The notes under the pieces are model-generated. The model was not told the origin of the DNA. It did not search any database and was given only the letters and a program-made list of their open reading frames with translations. 64,000 nt of DNA from assembly GCF_029080175.1 (NCBI RefSeq), contig NZ_JARFJC010000014.1. One strand, 5' to 3'. A program made the translations under genes and the position numbers. This stretch comes from Luteipulveratus flavus (GTDB lineage: Bacteria > Actinomycetota > Actinomycetes > Actinomycetales > Dermatophilaceae). Shown here piece after piece: positions 17,691-25,335 of the stretch (positions within the stretch are counted from its first letter, which is position 1; the number at the start of each line of letters is the position of its first letter).

Positions 17691-19133
17691 ATGACACAGC
17701 GGATGAGCAGGGCGGTCGTCATCGGGGGCAGCCTCGCCGGGCTGCTCAGCGCAAGCGCCCTGGCCGACCACGCGGACGAGGTCGTCGTCCTCGACCGGGA
17801 CCGGCTGCCGGACGAGCCGCTGGCCCGGTCCGGGGTACCGCAGAGCCAGCACGTCCACGGCCTGCTCGCCAGCGGCCGGGAGGCGATGGAGGAGCTGCTG
17901 CCCGGGCTCACCGACGAGCTGTGCGCGCTGGGCGGTGAGCTGGGCGACTTCCAGGATCGCACGCAGTTCTACGTCGGCGACCGGACGCTCGCCGGGGGTA
18001 CGAGCGGTCTGCTCGCCCTGGCGGTGAGCCGGCCACTGCTGGAGCACCGGGTCCGTACGCGCGTCGCGGCCCTCCCGAACGTCACGATCCGCGAGCGCAC
18101 GACCGTGCTCGACCTCGTGCTCGACGACGAGTCAGGGCCGACGGCGCGCGTGGTCGGAGTGGCGGTCGCGCCGCTGGACGGGGTCGCCGGTCCGGAGAAG
18201 GCACCGAGCGGCGTCGAGACGGTGCCCGCCGACCTCGTCGTCGACGCGTCCGGCCGCACGGCGCGCACGCCGGAGTGGCTGGAGCGGCGCGGTTTCCCGG
18301 CACCGGCCGAGGAGAGGGTCCGTATCGACGTGGCGTACGCGACCCGCCAGTTCCGCCGCTCGGCGACGCACGCAGACGGCCTGGTGGCGGTGCTGCAGCC
18401 GAGCAGCCCCGAGCTGCCCCGCAGCGCCATCATGCTGGCGCAGGAGGGCGACCGCTGGATCGTCGGCCTGACCGGCTACCACGGGGTGCGGCCCCCGACC
18501 GACCTGGAGGAGTTCATCGCCTACGCGGCGACGCACCCGGGTCCGGTGGGCCGGATGCTTCCCACCCTCGAGCCGCTGGACGACGGCGCGACGTACCGGT
18601 TCGCCGCGAACGTGCGGCGCCGGTACGAGAAGGTGCGCCGCTTCCCCGCCGGCCTGCTCGTCACCGGGGACGCGCTGTGCGCGTTCGACCCGGCGTACGG
18701 GCAGGGCATGTCGGTGGCGGCGCTGGAGGCACTGGAGCTGCGCGGCTGCCTGGCGGACGGCACCGACGACCTGGCTCGCCGGTTCTTCGCCCGCGCCGCT
18801 CGGCACGTGGACACACCGTGGACGCTCGTCGTCGGCCGCGACCGCGAGCTGCCCGGCTCCACCGACCCCGCTCCGTGGGCGACGCGGATGATGAACCGGT
18901 ACGTCGGGGCGTTGCTGCGCGCCGCGTGCGACGACGCCGAGCTGGCCACCGTCTTCCTGCGGGTCAGCCACCTGGCGGCGCCGCCCAGCACCCTGATGAC
19001 GCCGCGCGTGGTCGCGAAGGTGGCGCGGGCCGCGCTGCGGCGCGGGCCGGCGGACCGTACCCGTCGGCGCGACCAGGAGGAGGGAGGCCAGACGAAGGGA
19101 CGTCCGGGAGCCAGCACGCCCTCCCCCGCGTGA
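17691..19133 (+). CDS. FAD-dependent oxidoreductase/monooxygenase-like protein
   Basis: A 480-aa flavoprotein of the geranylgeranyl-reductase/PHBH-like superfamily. The N-terminal FAD-binding Rossmann motif is VVIGGSLAGLLSASAL; a GD motif region LLVTGDALCAFDPAYGQGMS and an internal LVVDASGRTART are typical. The C-terminal about 30 residues are basic and low-complexity. The ATG follows GAGAGGAG by a few bases. It is co-directional with and closely behind the RTX protein. Such proteins hydroxylate or reduce aromatic or isoprenoid substrates; the substrate here is unknown. A very strong hairpin follows the stop. Confidence 0.85.
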   Translation: MTQRMSRAVVIGGSLAGLLSASALADHADEVVVLDRDRLPDEPLARSGVPQSQHVHGLLASGREAMEELLPGLTDELCALGGELGDFQDRTQFYVGDRTLAGGTSGLLALAVSRPLLEHRVRTRVAALPNVTIRERTTVLDLVLDDESGPTARVVGVAVAPLDGVAGPEKAPSGVETVPADLVVDASGRTARTPEWLERRGFPAPAEERVRIDVAYATRQFRRSATHADGLVAVLQPSSPELPRSAIMLAQEGDRWIVGLTGYHGVRPPTDLEEFIAYAATHPGPVGRMLPTLEPLDDGATYRFAANVRRRYEKVRRFPAGLLVTGDALCAFDPAYGQGMSVAALEALELRGCLADGTDDLARRFFARAARHVDTPWTLVVGRDRELPGSTDPAPWATRMMNRYVGALLRAACDDAELATVFLRVSHLAAPPSTLMTPRVVAKVARAALRRGPADRTRRRDQEEGGQTKGRPGASTPSPA

Positions 19134-19146
19134 CGGCACCGGCGCC

Positions 19147-19189
19147 GTGCACTGCCCCACCGAGTCCCCCTGTCGGTGGGGCAGTGCAC
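19147..19189 (+). terminator. Perfect 17-bp hairpin terminator
   Basis: GTGCACTGCCCCACCGA (19147-19163) and TCGGTGGGGCAGTGCAC (19173-19189) are perfectly complementary with a 9-nt loop, starting 13 bp after the FAD oxidoreductase stop. It isolates the following leader/ThrRS unit from upstream transcription. Confidence 0.8.
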
Positions 19190-19221
19190 AGCAGCCCGCT
19201 CACCCGACCCTCCCGCGGGCG

Positions 19222-19227
19222 TACTCT
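19222..19227 (+). promoter_or_regulatory. Putative -10 box for a leaderless transcript
   Basis: TACTCT lies seven bases before the ATG of the Thr leader peptide, which would put the transcription start at or next to that ATG. There is no ribosome-binding site before the ATG, consistent with a leaderless start. No clear -35 box was seen. Confidence 0.4.
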
Positions 19228-19234
19228 GGTCGGC

Positions 19235-19282
19235 ATGCACCGCAGCCAGCAGACGACGACGCCGGACCCACTCCGGCGCTGA
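19235..19282 (+). CDS. Threonine leader peptide MHRSQQTTTPDPLRR
   Basis: A 15-codon open frame ending in TGA. Codons 7-9 are three consecutive ACG (Thr) codons at 19253-19261. It precedes a hairpin set (19261-19328) and a threonyl-tRNA synthetase-like gene at 19379. It has the hallmarks of an attenuation leader peptide: very short, with regulatory codons just before the first RNA segment and a stop between segments 2 and 3. Translation is probably leaderless. It encodes no product of its own use; its role is to sense charged tRNA-Thr. Confidence 0.75.
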   Translation: MHRSQQTTTPDPLRR

Positions 19283-19336
19283 CAGGCTGCACTCACTGCA
19301 TCCCCGCCCCGGAGCACGGCTCCGGGGCTTTCTCGT
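19261..19336 (+). promoter_or_regulatory. Transcription attenuator of the ThrRS-like gene
   Basis: Four RNA segments can be read. GCCGGA (19261-19266) pairs with TCCGGC (19272-19277). Alternatively CTCCGG (19271-19276) pairs with CCGGAG (19309-19314). GCCCCGGAGC (19306-19315) pairs with GCTCCGGGGC (19319-19328) in a 10-bp terminator stem with a 3-nt loop followed by TTTCTCGT. A ribosome stalled on the ACG codons would cover segment 1, free segment 2 for the antiterminator and allow transcription of the synthetase gene. The geometry is exactly that of classical amino-acid attenuators; function is inferred. Confidence 0.75.
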
Positions 19337-19378
19337 CCCTCGGCACGTGCTCCTCGGCTCGACCGACAGGAGGACGAC

Positions 19379-20653
19379 ATGAATTCCGTTGCTGCACAGG
19401 GCGACTCGCCGCTCGATCACCGCGAGCTGAACCTCGCCATGGGCATCTTCGCCACCGACCCGATGGTGGGCTCAGGGCTGCCGCTGTGGCTTCCCGCCGG
19501 CGCTGTGCTGCGCGCCGAGCTGGAGCGGCTCGCGCGTGAGATCGCGCGCGCCGACGGCTGCCAGGAGGTGTACTCGCCCGTGCTCGGCAAGCGCGCGCTG
19601 TTCGAACGGTCGGGCCACTGGGCGAAGTTCGCCGACGACATGTTCCCGCCCATGTCCCTGAACGGTGGCGGCGTGGCCGACGAGGACCTGGTCCTGCGCC
19701 CGGCGAACTGCCCGCACCACGCGCTCACCTACGCCGCGCAGCCGCACTCCTACCGAGAGCTGCCCGTACGCCTGCACGAGCTGGCGCCGATGTTCCGCGC
19801 CGAGCGCTCGGGCGTGCTGTCCGGGCTGAGCCGGGTCCGGCAGATCGCCCTGGACGACACCCACGTGTTCTGCCGGCCGGACCAGGTCGCGCAGGAGGCG
19901 GCCCGGGCGCTGCGGTCAGCGCTGCACGCCCAGCAGGTGCTCGGCCTGCCGGTCGACGAGGTGCGACTGTCCCGCCGTGACGCGAGCCCCGCGTACCTGG
20001 GCGCCGCGGAGCAGTGGGAGGCGGCCGAGCAGGCCCTGCGCGAGGCGGCAGCCGCCGTCGGCGTACGGGGCCTGGTCGAGGCCGAGGGTGAGGCCGCGTT
20101 CTACGGGCCGAAGCTGGACCTGCAGGTCCACGACGGGCGCGGCCACGACGAGACCATCGCGACCGTCCAGCTCGACTTCAACCAGCCCGAGCGGTTCGAC
20201 CTGGCGTACGACGCGGCGGACGGGTCCCGGCAGCGGGTGGTGATGATCCACCGCGGCACCGTCGGCTCCATGGAACGCGTCGTCGCGGCGCTGCTGGAGC
20301 GGTACCAGGGGCGCGTCCCCCTCTGGCTCGCGCCGGTGCAGGTGTGCGTCCTGCCGGTCGGCCCGGACCAGGACGAGGCCGCGCGCCGCCTGCACGACGA
20401 CCTGCTGGCCGCCGGGCTGCGTCCTCGGGTCGAGTACGACGGGTCGCTCGGTCGCCGCATCCAGGCCGCTCGCCGGCGCCGCGACTGCCTGCTCGCGGTC
20501 GTGGGCGAGGCGGAGGTGTCGGCCGACCAGGTGCAGGTGACCGACGTGGCGGGCGGCGTCCGCCGCTCGGTCGACCGCGCCGGGTTCCTCCGGGCCGTCG
20601 GCGAGGCGTACGAGGCCCGCCTGCCCCTCGTTCCCTGGGAGCCGGCCGGCTAG
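19379..20653 (+). CDS. Threonyl-tRNA synthetase-like protein lacking the TGS and editing domains
   Basis: A 424-aa class II synthetase consisting only of the catalytic core (to about residue 310) and the anticodon-binding domain (about 320-420). Full-length bacterial ThrRS is about 640 aa, so the N1/N2 editing region is absent. The zinc/threonine-binding residues of ThrRS are kept: C111 in PANCPHH, H162 in LDDTHVF and H291 in MIHRGTVGSMER. Motif 2 is RELPVRLHELAPMFRAERSG. It has AGGAGGA before the ATG. Regulation by the upstream Thr attenuator supports a genuine role in Thr-tRNA supply, or resistance to a ThrRS inhibitor. A canonical thrS elsewhere in the genome is expected. Confidence 0.88.
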   Translation: MNSVAAQGDSPLDHRELNLAMGIFATDPMVGSGLPLWLPAGAVLRAELERLAREIARADGCQEVYSPVLGKRALFERSGHWAKFADDMFPPMSLNGGGVADEDLVLRPANCPHHALTYAAQPHSYRELPVRLHELAPMFRAERSGVLSGLSRVRQIALDDTHVFCRPDQVAQEAARALRSALHAQQVLGLPVDEVRLSRRDASPAYLGAAEQWEAAEQALREAAAAVGVRGLVEAEGEAAFYGPKLDLQVHDGRGHDETIATVQLDFNQPERFDLAYDAADGSRQRVVMIHRGTVGSMERVVAALLERYQGRVPLWLAPVQVCVLPVGPDQDEAARRLHDDLLAAGLRPRVEYDGSLGRRIQAARRRRDCLLAVVGEAEVSADQVQVTDVAGGVRRSVDRAGFLRAVGEAYEARLPLVPWEPAG

Positions 20654-20756
20654 GCAGGGGGTTCTACTCAGGCGACCCGGGTACGACGGCGGATCCCCGG
20701 AACGGCGCGGCTCAGCAGGCTGGTGACCAGTCCTGTTCCCCGTCCGAGGAGCCCCG

Positions 20757-21356
20757 ATGTCCGCACATCACGCCCCGTACGCCCCGCGCCAGGGCCTCTA
20801 CGCCCTCAAGCCCTGGTACGCCGCTCGCCTCACCTCCGTCCAGGCCCTTCTCGTACGCCGGCACGTTCACCCGAACCGGGTGAGCGCTGCCGGCGTCGTC
20901 ATGGGTGCCGGCGCCGGGGTCGCGCTCGCGACCCTGCCGACCGGAGCGGCCGCTCTGGCCGTCGCCCCGCTGCTGGCGCTGCGCCTGGCCGCCGCGAACC
21001 TCGACGGCAACCTCGCCCGGGTCACCGGCCGCCGGTCCCGCTGGGGCTCGGTCGTCAACGAGCTCGGTGACCGGGCGGCCGAGCTCGGCGTGCTGGCCGG
21101 GTGCTTCTGGCTCGCGCCCGCGTGGCTCGTCCTGGCCGCGATGCTGGCCGCCACGCTCCCCTCCTGGGTCTCCCTCGCCGGCGCCGCCGCCGGTCACGAC
21201 CGGCTGAACGGCGGCCCGATCGGCAAGACCGAGCGCTGCCTGGTCCTGGTCGGCGTCGCCGCGGTGCCGGGGGCGGCCGTGCCACTGCTCACCGTCGTCG
21301 CGGCCGGTTCGGCGCTCACGGCGGCCCGCCGGGCGCTCGCGCTGCGGAGCCTGTGA
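20757..21356 (+). CDS. CDP-alcohol phosphatidyltransferase family protein (YnbA-like)
   Basis: A 199-aa membrane protein with several hydrophobic segments, first gene of a three-gene phospholipid operon. The CDP-alcohol phosphotransferase motif D-x2-DG-x2-AR-x8-G-x3-D-x3-D is present but altered: A80 replaces the first Asp, D83-G84 and A87-R88 and G97 are kept, N101 replaces the third Asp, and D105 is kept. GAGGAG precedes the ATG. Its stop overlaps the next ATG (TGATG). Altered Asp residues appear to be a subfamily trait of YnbA-like proteins coupled to a CdsA-like gene; the alcohol substrate is unknown. Confidence 0.85.
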   Translation: MSAHHAPYAPRQGLYALKPWYAARLTSVQALLVRRHVHPNRVSAAGVVMGAGAGVALATLPTGAAALAVAPLLALRLAAANLDGNLARVTGRRSRWGSVVNELGDRAAELGVLAGCFWLAPAWLVLAAMLAATLPSWVSLAGAAAGHDRLNGGPIGKTERCLVLVGVAAVPGAAVPLLTVVAAGSALTAARRALALRSL

Positions 21357-22183
21357 TGGAGCAGCTGACCCTCACCGCCACCGTCCTCACCGTCGGCGGC
21401 GTGGCCACCCACCTCAGCGGCAACCGGGTGCTGCGCGAGCGCTGGCGTACCTGGCTGGTCGCCGCACCGGTCGTGCTCGTCCCGATGCTCCTGCTCGGCT
21501 CGTGGGGTCCGGTCCTGCTGGCCGCCGGTCTCGGTGTCGTCGCCGCCGCCGAGTACGCCCGGCTCACCGGGCTGCGGCCCTCCGACGGCGGCCTCCTCGT
21601 CGCAGCGGTCGTCGCCGCACCCGTCCTGGCCCGTCTCGACGTCGGGTCGTACGACGCCCGCTGGCTCGCGCTGACCCCTCTGGCGATCGCTCTGCCGGCC
21701 CTGCTCGGTGGAGATGCGGCCGGCGGGTTCCGGCGGGTGAGCGCCCTGGCCCTCGGGGCGCTCTGGCTGGTCGCGGGCCTCCTGCCGCTGGTGCTGCTCG
21801 AACCGGTCGTCGTGGTGTCGCTGTGCCTGGCCGTCGCCACCGCGGACGTCGGCGCGTGGTGCGCCGGCCGCGCGCTCGGTCGCCGCGGTGCACTCTCCCG
21901 GCCGCTGTCACCGCACTCGCCGAACAAGACCTGGGCGGGCGTCCTCGGCTCCCTGGCCGGCGCGGTGCTCGTCCTGACCGTGCTGGGCGAGCCGTCCTGG
22001 CCGCTCCTGGTCGCGGCCACCGTCGGCAGCGTCCTCGGCGACCTGCTGGAGTCGCTGGTGAAGCGCGGCTGCGGCCGCAAGGACGCCGGCGCCTGGCTGC
22101 CCGGGTTCGGCGGCCTGCTGGACCGGGTCGACTCGCTGCTCGTCGCGCTGCCCGTGGCCCTCGTCCTGGTGGGCGGTGCGTGA
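21356..22183 (+). CDS. Phosphatidate cytidylyltransferase-like membrane protein (CdsA/YnbB-like)
   Basis: A 275-aa polytopic protein of the CTP:phosphatidate cytidylyltransferase family, which makes CDP-diacylglycerol. The signature near the C-terminus reads SLVKRGCGRKDAGAWLPGFG then GLLDRVD; the usual LPGHGG is LPGFGG here, i.e. His replaced by Phe. It overlaps the upstream YnbA-like gene and the downstream acyltransferase gene by one base each, so the three are surely co-translated. It probably supplies a CDP-activated lipid to the upstream transferase. Confidence 0.87.
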   Translation: MEQLTLTATVLTVGGVATHLSGNRVLRERWRTWLVAAPVVLVPMLLLGSWGPVLLAAGLGVVAAAEYARLTGLRPSDGGLLVAAVVAAPVLARLDVGSYDARWLALTPLAIALPALLGGDAAGGFRRVSALALGALWLVAGLLPLVLLEPVVVVSLCLAVATADVGAWCAGRALGRRGALSRPLSPHSPNKTWAGVLGSLAGAVLVLTVLGEPSWPLLVAATVGSVLGDLLESLVKRGCGRKDAGAWLPGFGGLLDRVDSLLVALPVALVLVGGA

Positions 22184-23334
22184 TGATCGCCGCCTTCCTG
22201 CGCCGCCTGCTGTGGCGCATCGCGTTCGTCCTCACCGGCGTCCGGGTGACCGGCCGGCTGCCCCGCGGCGGCTGCGTCGTCGTGGCGAACCACTCCTCGC
22301 ACGCCGACACCGCGGCCCTGCTCGCCGCTCTCGACGCCGGCCACCGCCCGCGGGTCGCGGCGGCCGCGGACTACTGGTTCCGCGGCGGGTTCAAGGCGTC
22401 CGTATGCCGTTCTCTCGCAGCAGGTTTCGCCGTACGCCGAGGTGGCGGCGGGAGCGCCGACCTCGCCGCGGCAGCCGAGCTGCTGCGTACCGGCCACGCC
22501 GTCGTGATCTTCCCCGAGGGCACCCGGACCCGTGACGGCGAGCTGGGCGACTTCCACTCCGGTGCCGCCCGGCTGGCCGCGCAGGCCGGCGTGCCGGTCG
22601 TCCCCGTCGGGATCCAGGGGACCCGGGCGCTGCTGCCGGCGCACGGGCGGTTCCACCGCAGCCCGGTGTCGGTGCGCATCGGGGCGCCGCTCGAGGCCAC
22701 GGACGTCGCCGCGACCACGGAGCAGGCGCGCGCGTCGGTCGACGCCCTGGTCAGCCGGCCCCGCGAGAGGGACAGCCGGCTGCGGCAGCGGGTCGCGGCT
22801 CGTACGGCCGGCCGTCGCGGCGTGCTGGTGGTCGGCGGGCTGTCGTTCGCCGAGGCGCTGAGCTGGCCCCTGCTGCCCGAGACCGCGCTGGCGGTGGCCC
22901 TGCTCGCGGCGCCTGCGGCGTGGCGACGGCTGATCCCGGTGGCCGTCGCCGGGAGCATGCTCGGTGGCCTGGTCGCGCTGCTCCTCGCGGCGCACGGCGT
23001 TGTCGCGCCCGCCCCGCTGACCACCGACCGGATGCGCGCCACCGTTGTCCAGCAGGTCGCGGACGAGGGCGCCGCCGCCGTCCGCCACCAGCCCTACGAC
23101 GGAATCCCGTACAAGGTGTACGCCGCCGAGGCGGGTCGGGCCGGCGTCGACCCGGGTCCGTTCCTCGTCGAGTCCGTGGCGTCCCGCGGCGTACGGATCG
23201 CCGGCGTGGGGATGCTGCTGGCGCTCGCCGGATGGGTGCTCGCGCGGCGACGCCAGTGGTACGCCGCGGTCCTGGGCGCCGGGACGGTCTGCTTCGGCGT
23301 CGGGCTCGGGCTGGTCGTGGCGTCGTGGTCGTGA
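22183..23334 (+). CDS. PlsC-type acyltransferase fused to a C-terminal membrane domain
   Basis: A 383-aa protein. Residues 1-205 are a lysophospholipid acyltransferase: the HX4D motif is H37 to D42 (NHSSHAD), and FPEGTRTRDG gives the glycerophosphate-binding block. After a basic linker (about 190-215), residues 215-383 form a multi-span membrane region (FAEALSWPLLPETALAV, AGSMLGGLVALLLAAHG and two more spans) that resembles the small YqaA/DedA (VTT) group. The ATG overlaps the upstream stop. Joined to CdsA- and YnbA-like genes, it probably acylates the lipid precursor of this pathway. The fusion is unusual. Confidence 0.85.
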   Translation: MIAAFLRRLLWRIAFVLTGVRVTGRLPRGGCVVVANHSSHADTAALLAALDAGHRPRVAAAADYWFRGGFKASVCRSLAAGFAVRRGGGGSADLAAAAELLRTGHAVVIFPEGTRTRDGELGDFHSGAARLAAQAGVPVVPVGIQGTRALLPAHGRFHRSPVSVRIGAPLEATDVAATTEQARASVDALVSRPRERDSRLRQRVAARTAGRRGVLVVGGLSFAEALSWPLLPETALAVALLAAPAAWRRLIPVAVAGSMLGGLVALLLAAHGVVAPAPLTTDRMRATVVQQVADEGAAAVRHQPYDGIPYKVYAAEAGRAGVDPGPFLVESVASRGVRIAGVGMLLALAGWVLARRRQWYAAVLGAGTVCFGVGLGLVVASWS

Positions 23335-23361
23335 ACAGTTCTTGACCCCGCCGCCAATTCC

Positions 23362-23377
23362 TGTGATTCGGTTCACA
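23362..23377 (+). promoter_or_regulatory. Perfect CRP-family consensus palindrome
   Basis: TGTGA-TTCGGT-TCACA matches the consensus of CRP/GlxR sites exactly. It lies 31 bp before the phoD start codon. The overlapping GTTCACATCGG also resembles one PHO-box half, but a second half at 11-bp spacing is not seen, so a CRP-type site is preferred. Confidence 0.55.
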
Positions 23378-23407
23378 TCGGGACGTTCCGCGGTGGACGA
23401 TGCGGCC

Positions 23408-25159
23408 ATGAGCCTGCCCCAGATCCAGCGCCGCACCGTCCTCAAGGGCGTCGCCGCGGCCACCGCCGCCCTCGCCGCACCCCGCGTGTTCGACGCCGCT
23501 GCCGCCGCTGCGCCCGCGGGCAAGGGCGTCTTCGGGTACGGCGTCGCGAGCGGAGACCCGACCGGGACCTCCGTGATCATCTGGACGCGCGCGACGCCGC
23601 CCGCGCGTCCGGGCGAGCGGATCGCCGCTCCCGGCAGCGGCTGCGGCCGGTCGATCCCCGTGCAGTGGCAGGTCGCGCGTGACGAGCGGTTCACCCGCAA
23701 GGTCGCCCACGGGACGGTCCACACCACGGCGGACTCCGACCACACGGTCAAGGTCGACGTCACCGGTCTGGACCCGTACACGCAGTACTACTACCGGTTC
23801 CACAGCCTCGGCGAGTACAGCCCGGTCGGCCGTACCCGCACCGCCGCCGACATCCCCGGCGAGGTGCACGCGCTGCGGATGGCGCTGGTCAGCTGCAGCA
23901 ACTACACCGGCGGCTACTTCACCGCGTACCGCGCGATCGCCGAGCGCGACGACCTCGACTTCGTGCTGCACGTCGGCGACTACATCTACGAGTACGGCAA
24001 CGGCGCGGACCGCTACGGCCCGAAGGAGCTCGTCGGCGTCCGCGACGCCCAGCCGGCCACCGAGATCCTGGACCTGGAGGACTACCGGCTGCGGCACGCG
24101 CTGCACAAGGCCGACCCCGACGCCCGAGCCGCCCACCAGGCGCACCCGTGGATCACGATCTTCGACGACCACGAGGTCGCCAACAACGCCTGGGCCGACG
24201 GCGCCGAGAACCACCAGGCGAACGAGGGGTCGTACCTGGCCCGACGCAACGCGGCGCTCAAGGCGTACCTGGAGTGGATGCCGTTCCGGCTGCCGGACCA
24301 GTCGGTGTCGCACCAGGGCACCCGGTTCTTCAAGCGGTTCTCGTTCGGCGCGCTCGGCGACCTGTCGGTGCTGGAGACCCGGCAGAACCGCAGCAAGCAG
24401 GTCAGCTACCCGCAGAGCCCGCTCGACGGGTTCGTCCCGATCGGGGTCAGCCCGGCCATCGACGGCGCGCTCGCCTCGCCGCAGCGTCACCTGCCCGAGC
24501 CGGAGCAGCTGACCTGGATCAAGGACGGCGTCAGCACGACCGGCCGCCGCTGGCACCTGTTCGGCAACCAGGTGATGATCACGGCGGTCCGCTACCCCGG
24601 GTCCGCGCTCGGCGCCGGGAACGTGCTGTTCGTGAACGCCGACCAGTGGGACGGGTACGCCGCTGACCAGGCCTCGCTGCTCGGTCACCTCGGCGCCCAG
24701 CCGGCTGCGGCGGGCGACGTCGTCGTCCTCACCGGCGACATCCACTCATCCTGGGCGGCCGATCTGCAGGCGGGCAGTACGCCTGCCGGTGTGGAGTTCG
24801 TGACGCCGTCGGTGACCAGCGACGGCTTCTACGAGATCGTCCGCTCCTTCCTCGGCAACCCGGCGCCCGAGACCGCGGTCGGCGCCACCCGGCAGATCAC
24901 CGGCGCGGTCCAGCAGCTGAACCCGTGGGTGAAGTACCTCGACGGCGTCGGCCACGGGTTCACGGTCATCGACGTGACGCCCGAGCGGGTCCAGGCGGAC
25001 TTCCACCACACGCCCGTCCCGACGTCCGCCGCCCCGGACCCGCGGGTGAACCCGGGCGTGCTGCCGACGTACACCCGCAGCTTCCGGACGCTCGCGGGCA
25101 CCCGCCGCGTGTCGGCAGCCACCGGCCCCGTCGGACCCCGCACCGACCAGCCCCGCTGA
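23408..25159 (+). CDS. phoD: Alkaline phosphatase D family phosphodiesterase/phosphatase
   Basis: A 583-aa Tat-exported PhoD. The twin-arginine signal is QRRTVLKG, followed by an Ala-rich hydrophobic stretch. Metal-site motifs of the PhoD family are in order: SCSNYTGGYFTAY, LHVGDYIYEY, FDDHEVANN and TGDIHSSWAADL. It cleaves phosphate mono- or diesters outside the membrane, scavenging phosphate. It stands alone behind the phospholipid operon with a CRP-like palindrome in its promoter region; the start is the first ATG consistent with the Tat motif. Confidence 0.94.
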   Translation: MSLPQIQRRTVLKGVAAATAALAAPRVFDAAAAAAPAGKGVFGYGVASGDPTGTSVIIWTRATPPARPGERIAAPGSGCGRSIPVQWQVARDERFTRKVAHGTVHTTADSDHTVKVDVTGLDPYTQYYYRFHSLGEYSPVGRTRTAADIPGEVHALRMALVSCSNYTGGYFTAYRAIAERDDLDFVLHVGDYIYEYGNGADRYGPKELVGVRDAQPATEILDLEDYRLRHALHKADPDARAAHQAHPWITIFDDHEVANNAWADGAENHQANEGSYLARRNAALKAYLEWMPFRLPDQSVSHQGTRFFKRFSFGALGDLSVLETRQNRSKQVSYPQSPLDGFVPIGVSPAIDGALASPQRHLPEPEQLTWIKDGVSTTGRRWHLFGNQVMITAVRYPGSALGAGNVLFVNADQWDGYAADQASLLGHLGAQPAAAGDVVVLTGDIHSSWAADLQAGSTPAGVEFVTPSVTSDGFYEIVRSFLGNPAPETAVGATRQITGAVQQLNPWVKYLDGVGHGFTVIDVTPERVQADFHHTPVPTSAAPDPRVNPGVLPTYTRSFRTLAGTRRVSAATGPVGPRTDQPR

Positions 25160-25160
25160 C

Positions 25161-25238
25161 CCCACCCGCCGGTCGAGCAGACGCGAACGCAGTGCTGAGC
25201 CCACCCGCCGGTCGAGTAGAGGCGAACGCAGTGATGCC
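25161..25238. repeat. Two tandem 39-bp direct repeats
   Basis: Units 25161-25199 and 25200-25238 both begin CCCACCCGCCGGTCGAG and share GCGAACGCAGTG; they differ at a few positions. They follow the phoD stop directly. No coding potential. Confidence 0.7.
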
Positions 25239-25239
25239 T

Positions 25240-25281
25240 CGTATCGAGACCAGCCGCACACGGCCACCGGGTCTCGATACG
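25240..25281. repeat. Perfect 12-bp inverted repeat
   Basis: CGTATCGAGACC (25240-25251) and GGTCTCGATACG (25270-25281) with an 18-nt loop. It is part of the 333-bp non-coding stretch between phoD and arfB that is filled with dispersed repeats. Confidence 0.7.
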
Positions 25282-25335
25282 GGCCTCCGCAAGCTCCGCC
25301 CCTACTCGACCGGCGAGTTCGTGCCACCGGCAGCA

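Noticed and set aside
19147..19189. Part of the Thr attenuator
   Set aside because: This hairpin lies upstream of the presumed promoter and leader peptide and directly after the previous gene, so it is that gene's terminator.
23337..23395. PHO box upstream of phoD
   Set aside because: GTTC-containing words occur but not as contiguous 11-bp direct repeats; the CRP-type palindrome explains the sequence better.
21316..24745. Two very long minus-strand frames opposite the lipid operon and phoD
   Set aside because: They are antisense to genes with clear domains; composition is Arg/Pro/Ser-rich with no recognisable motif.
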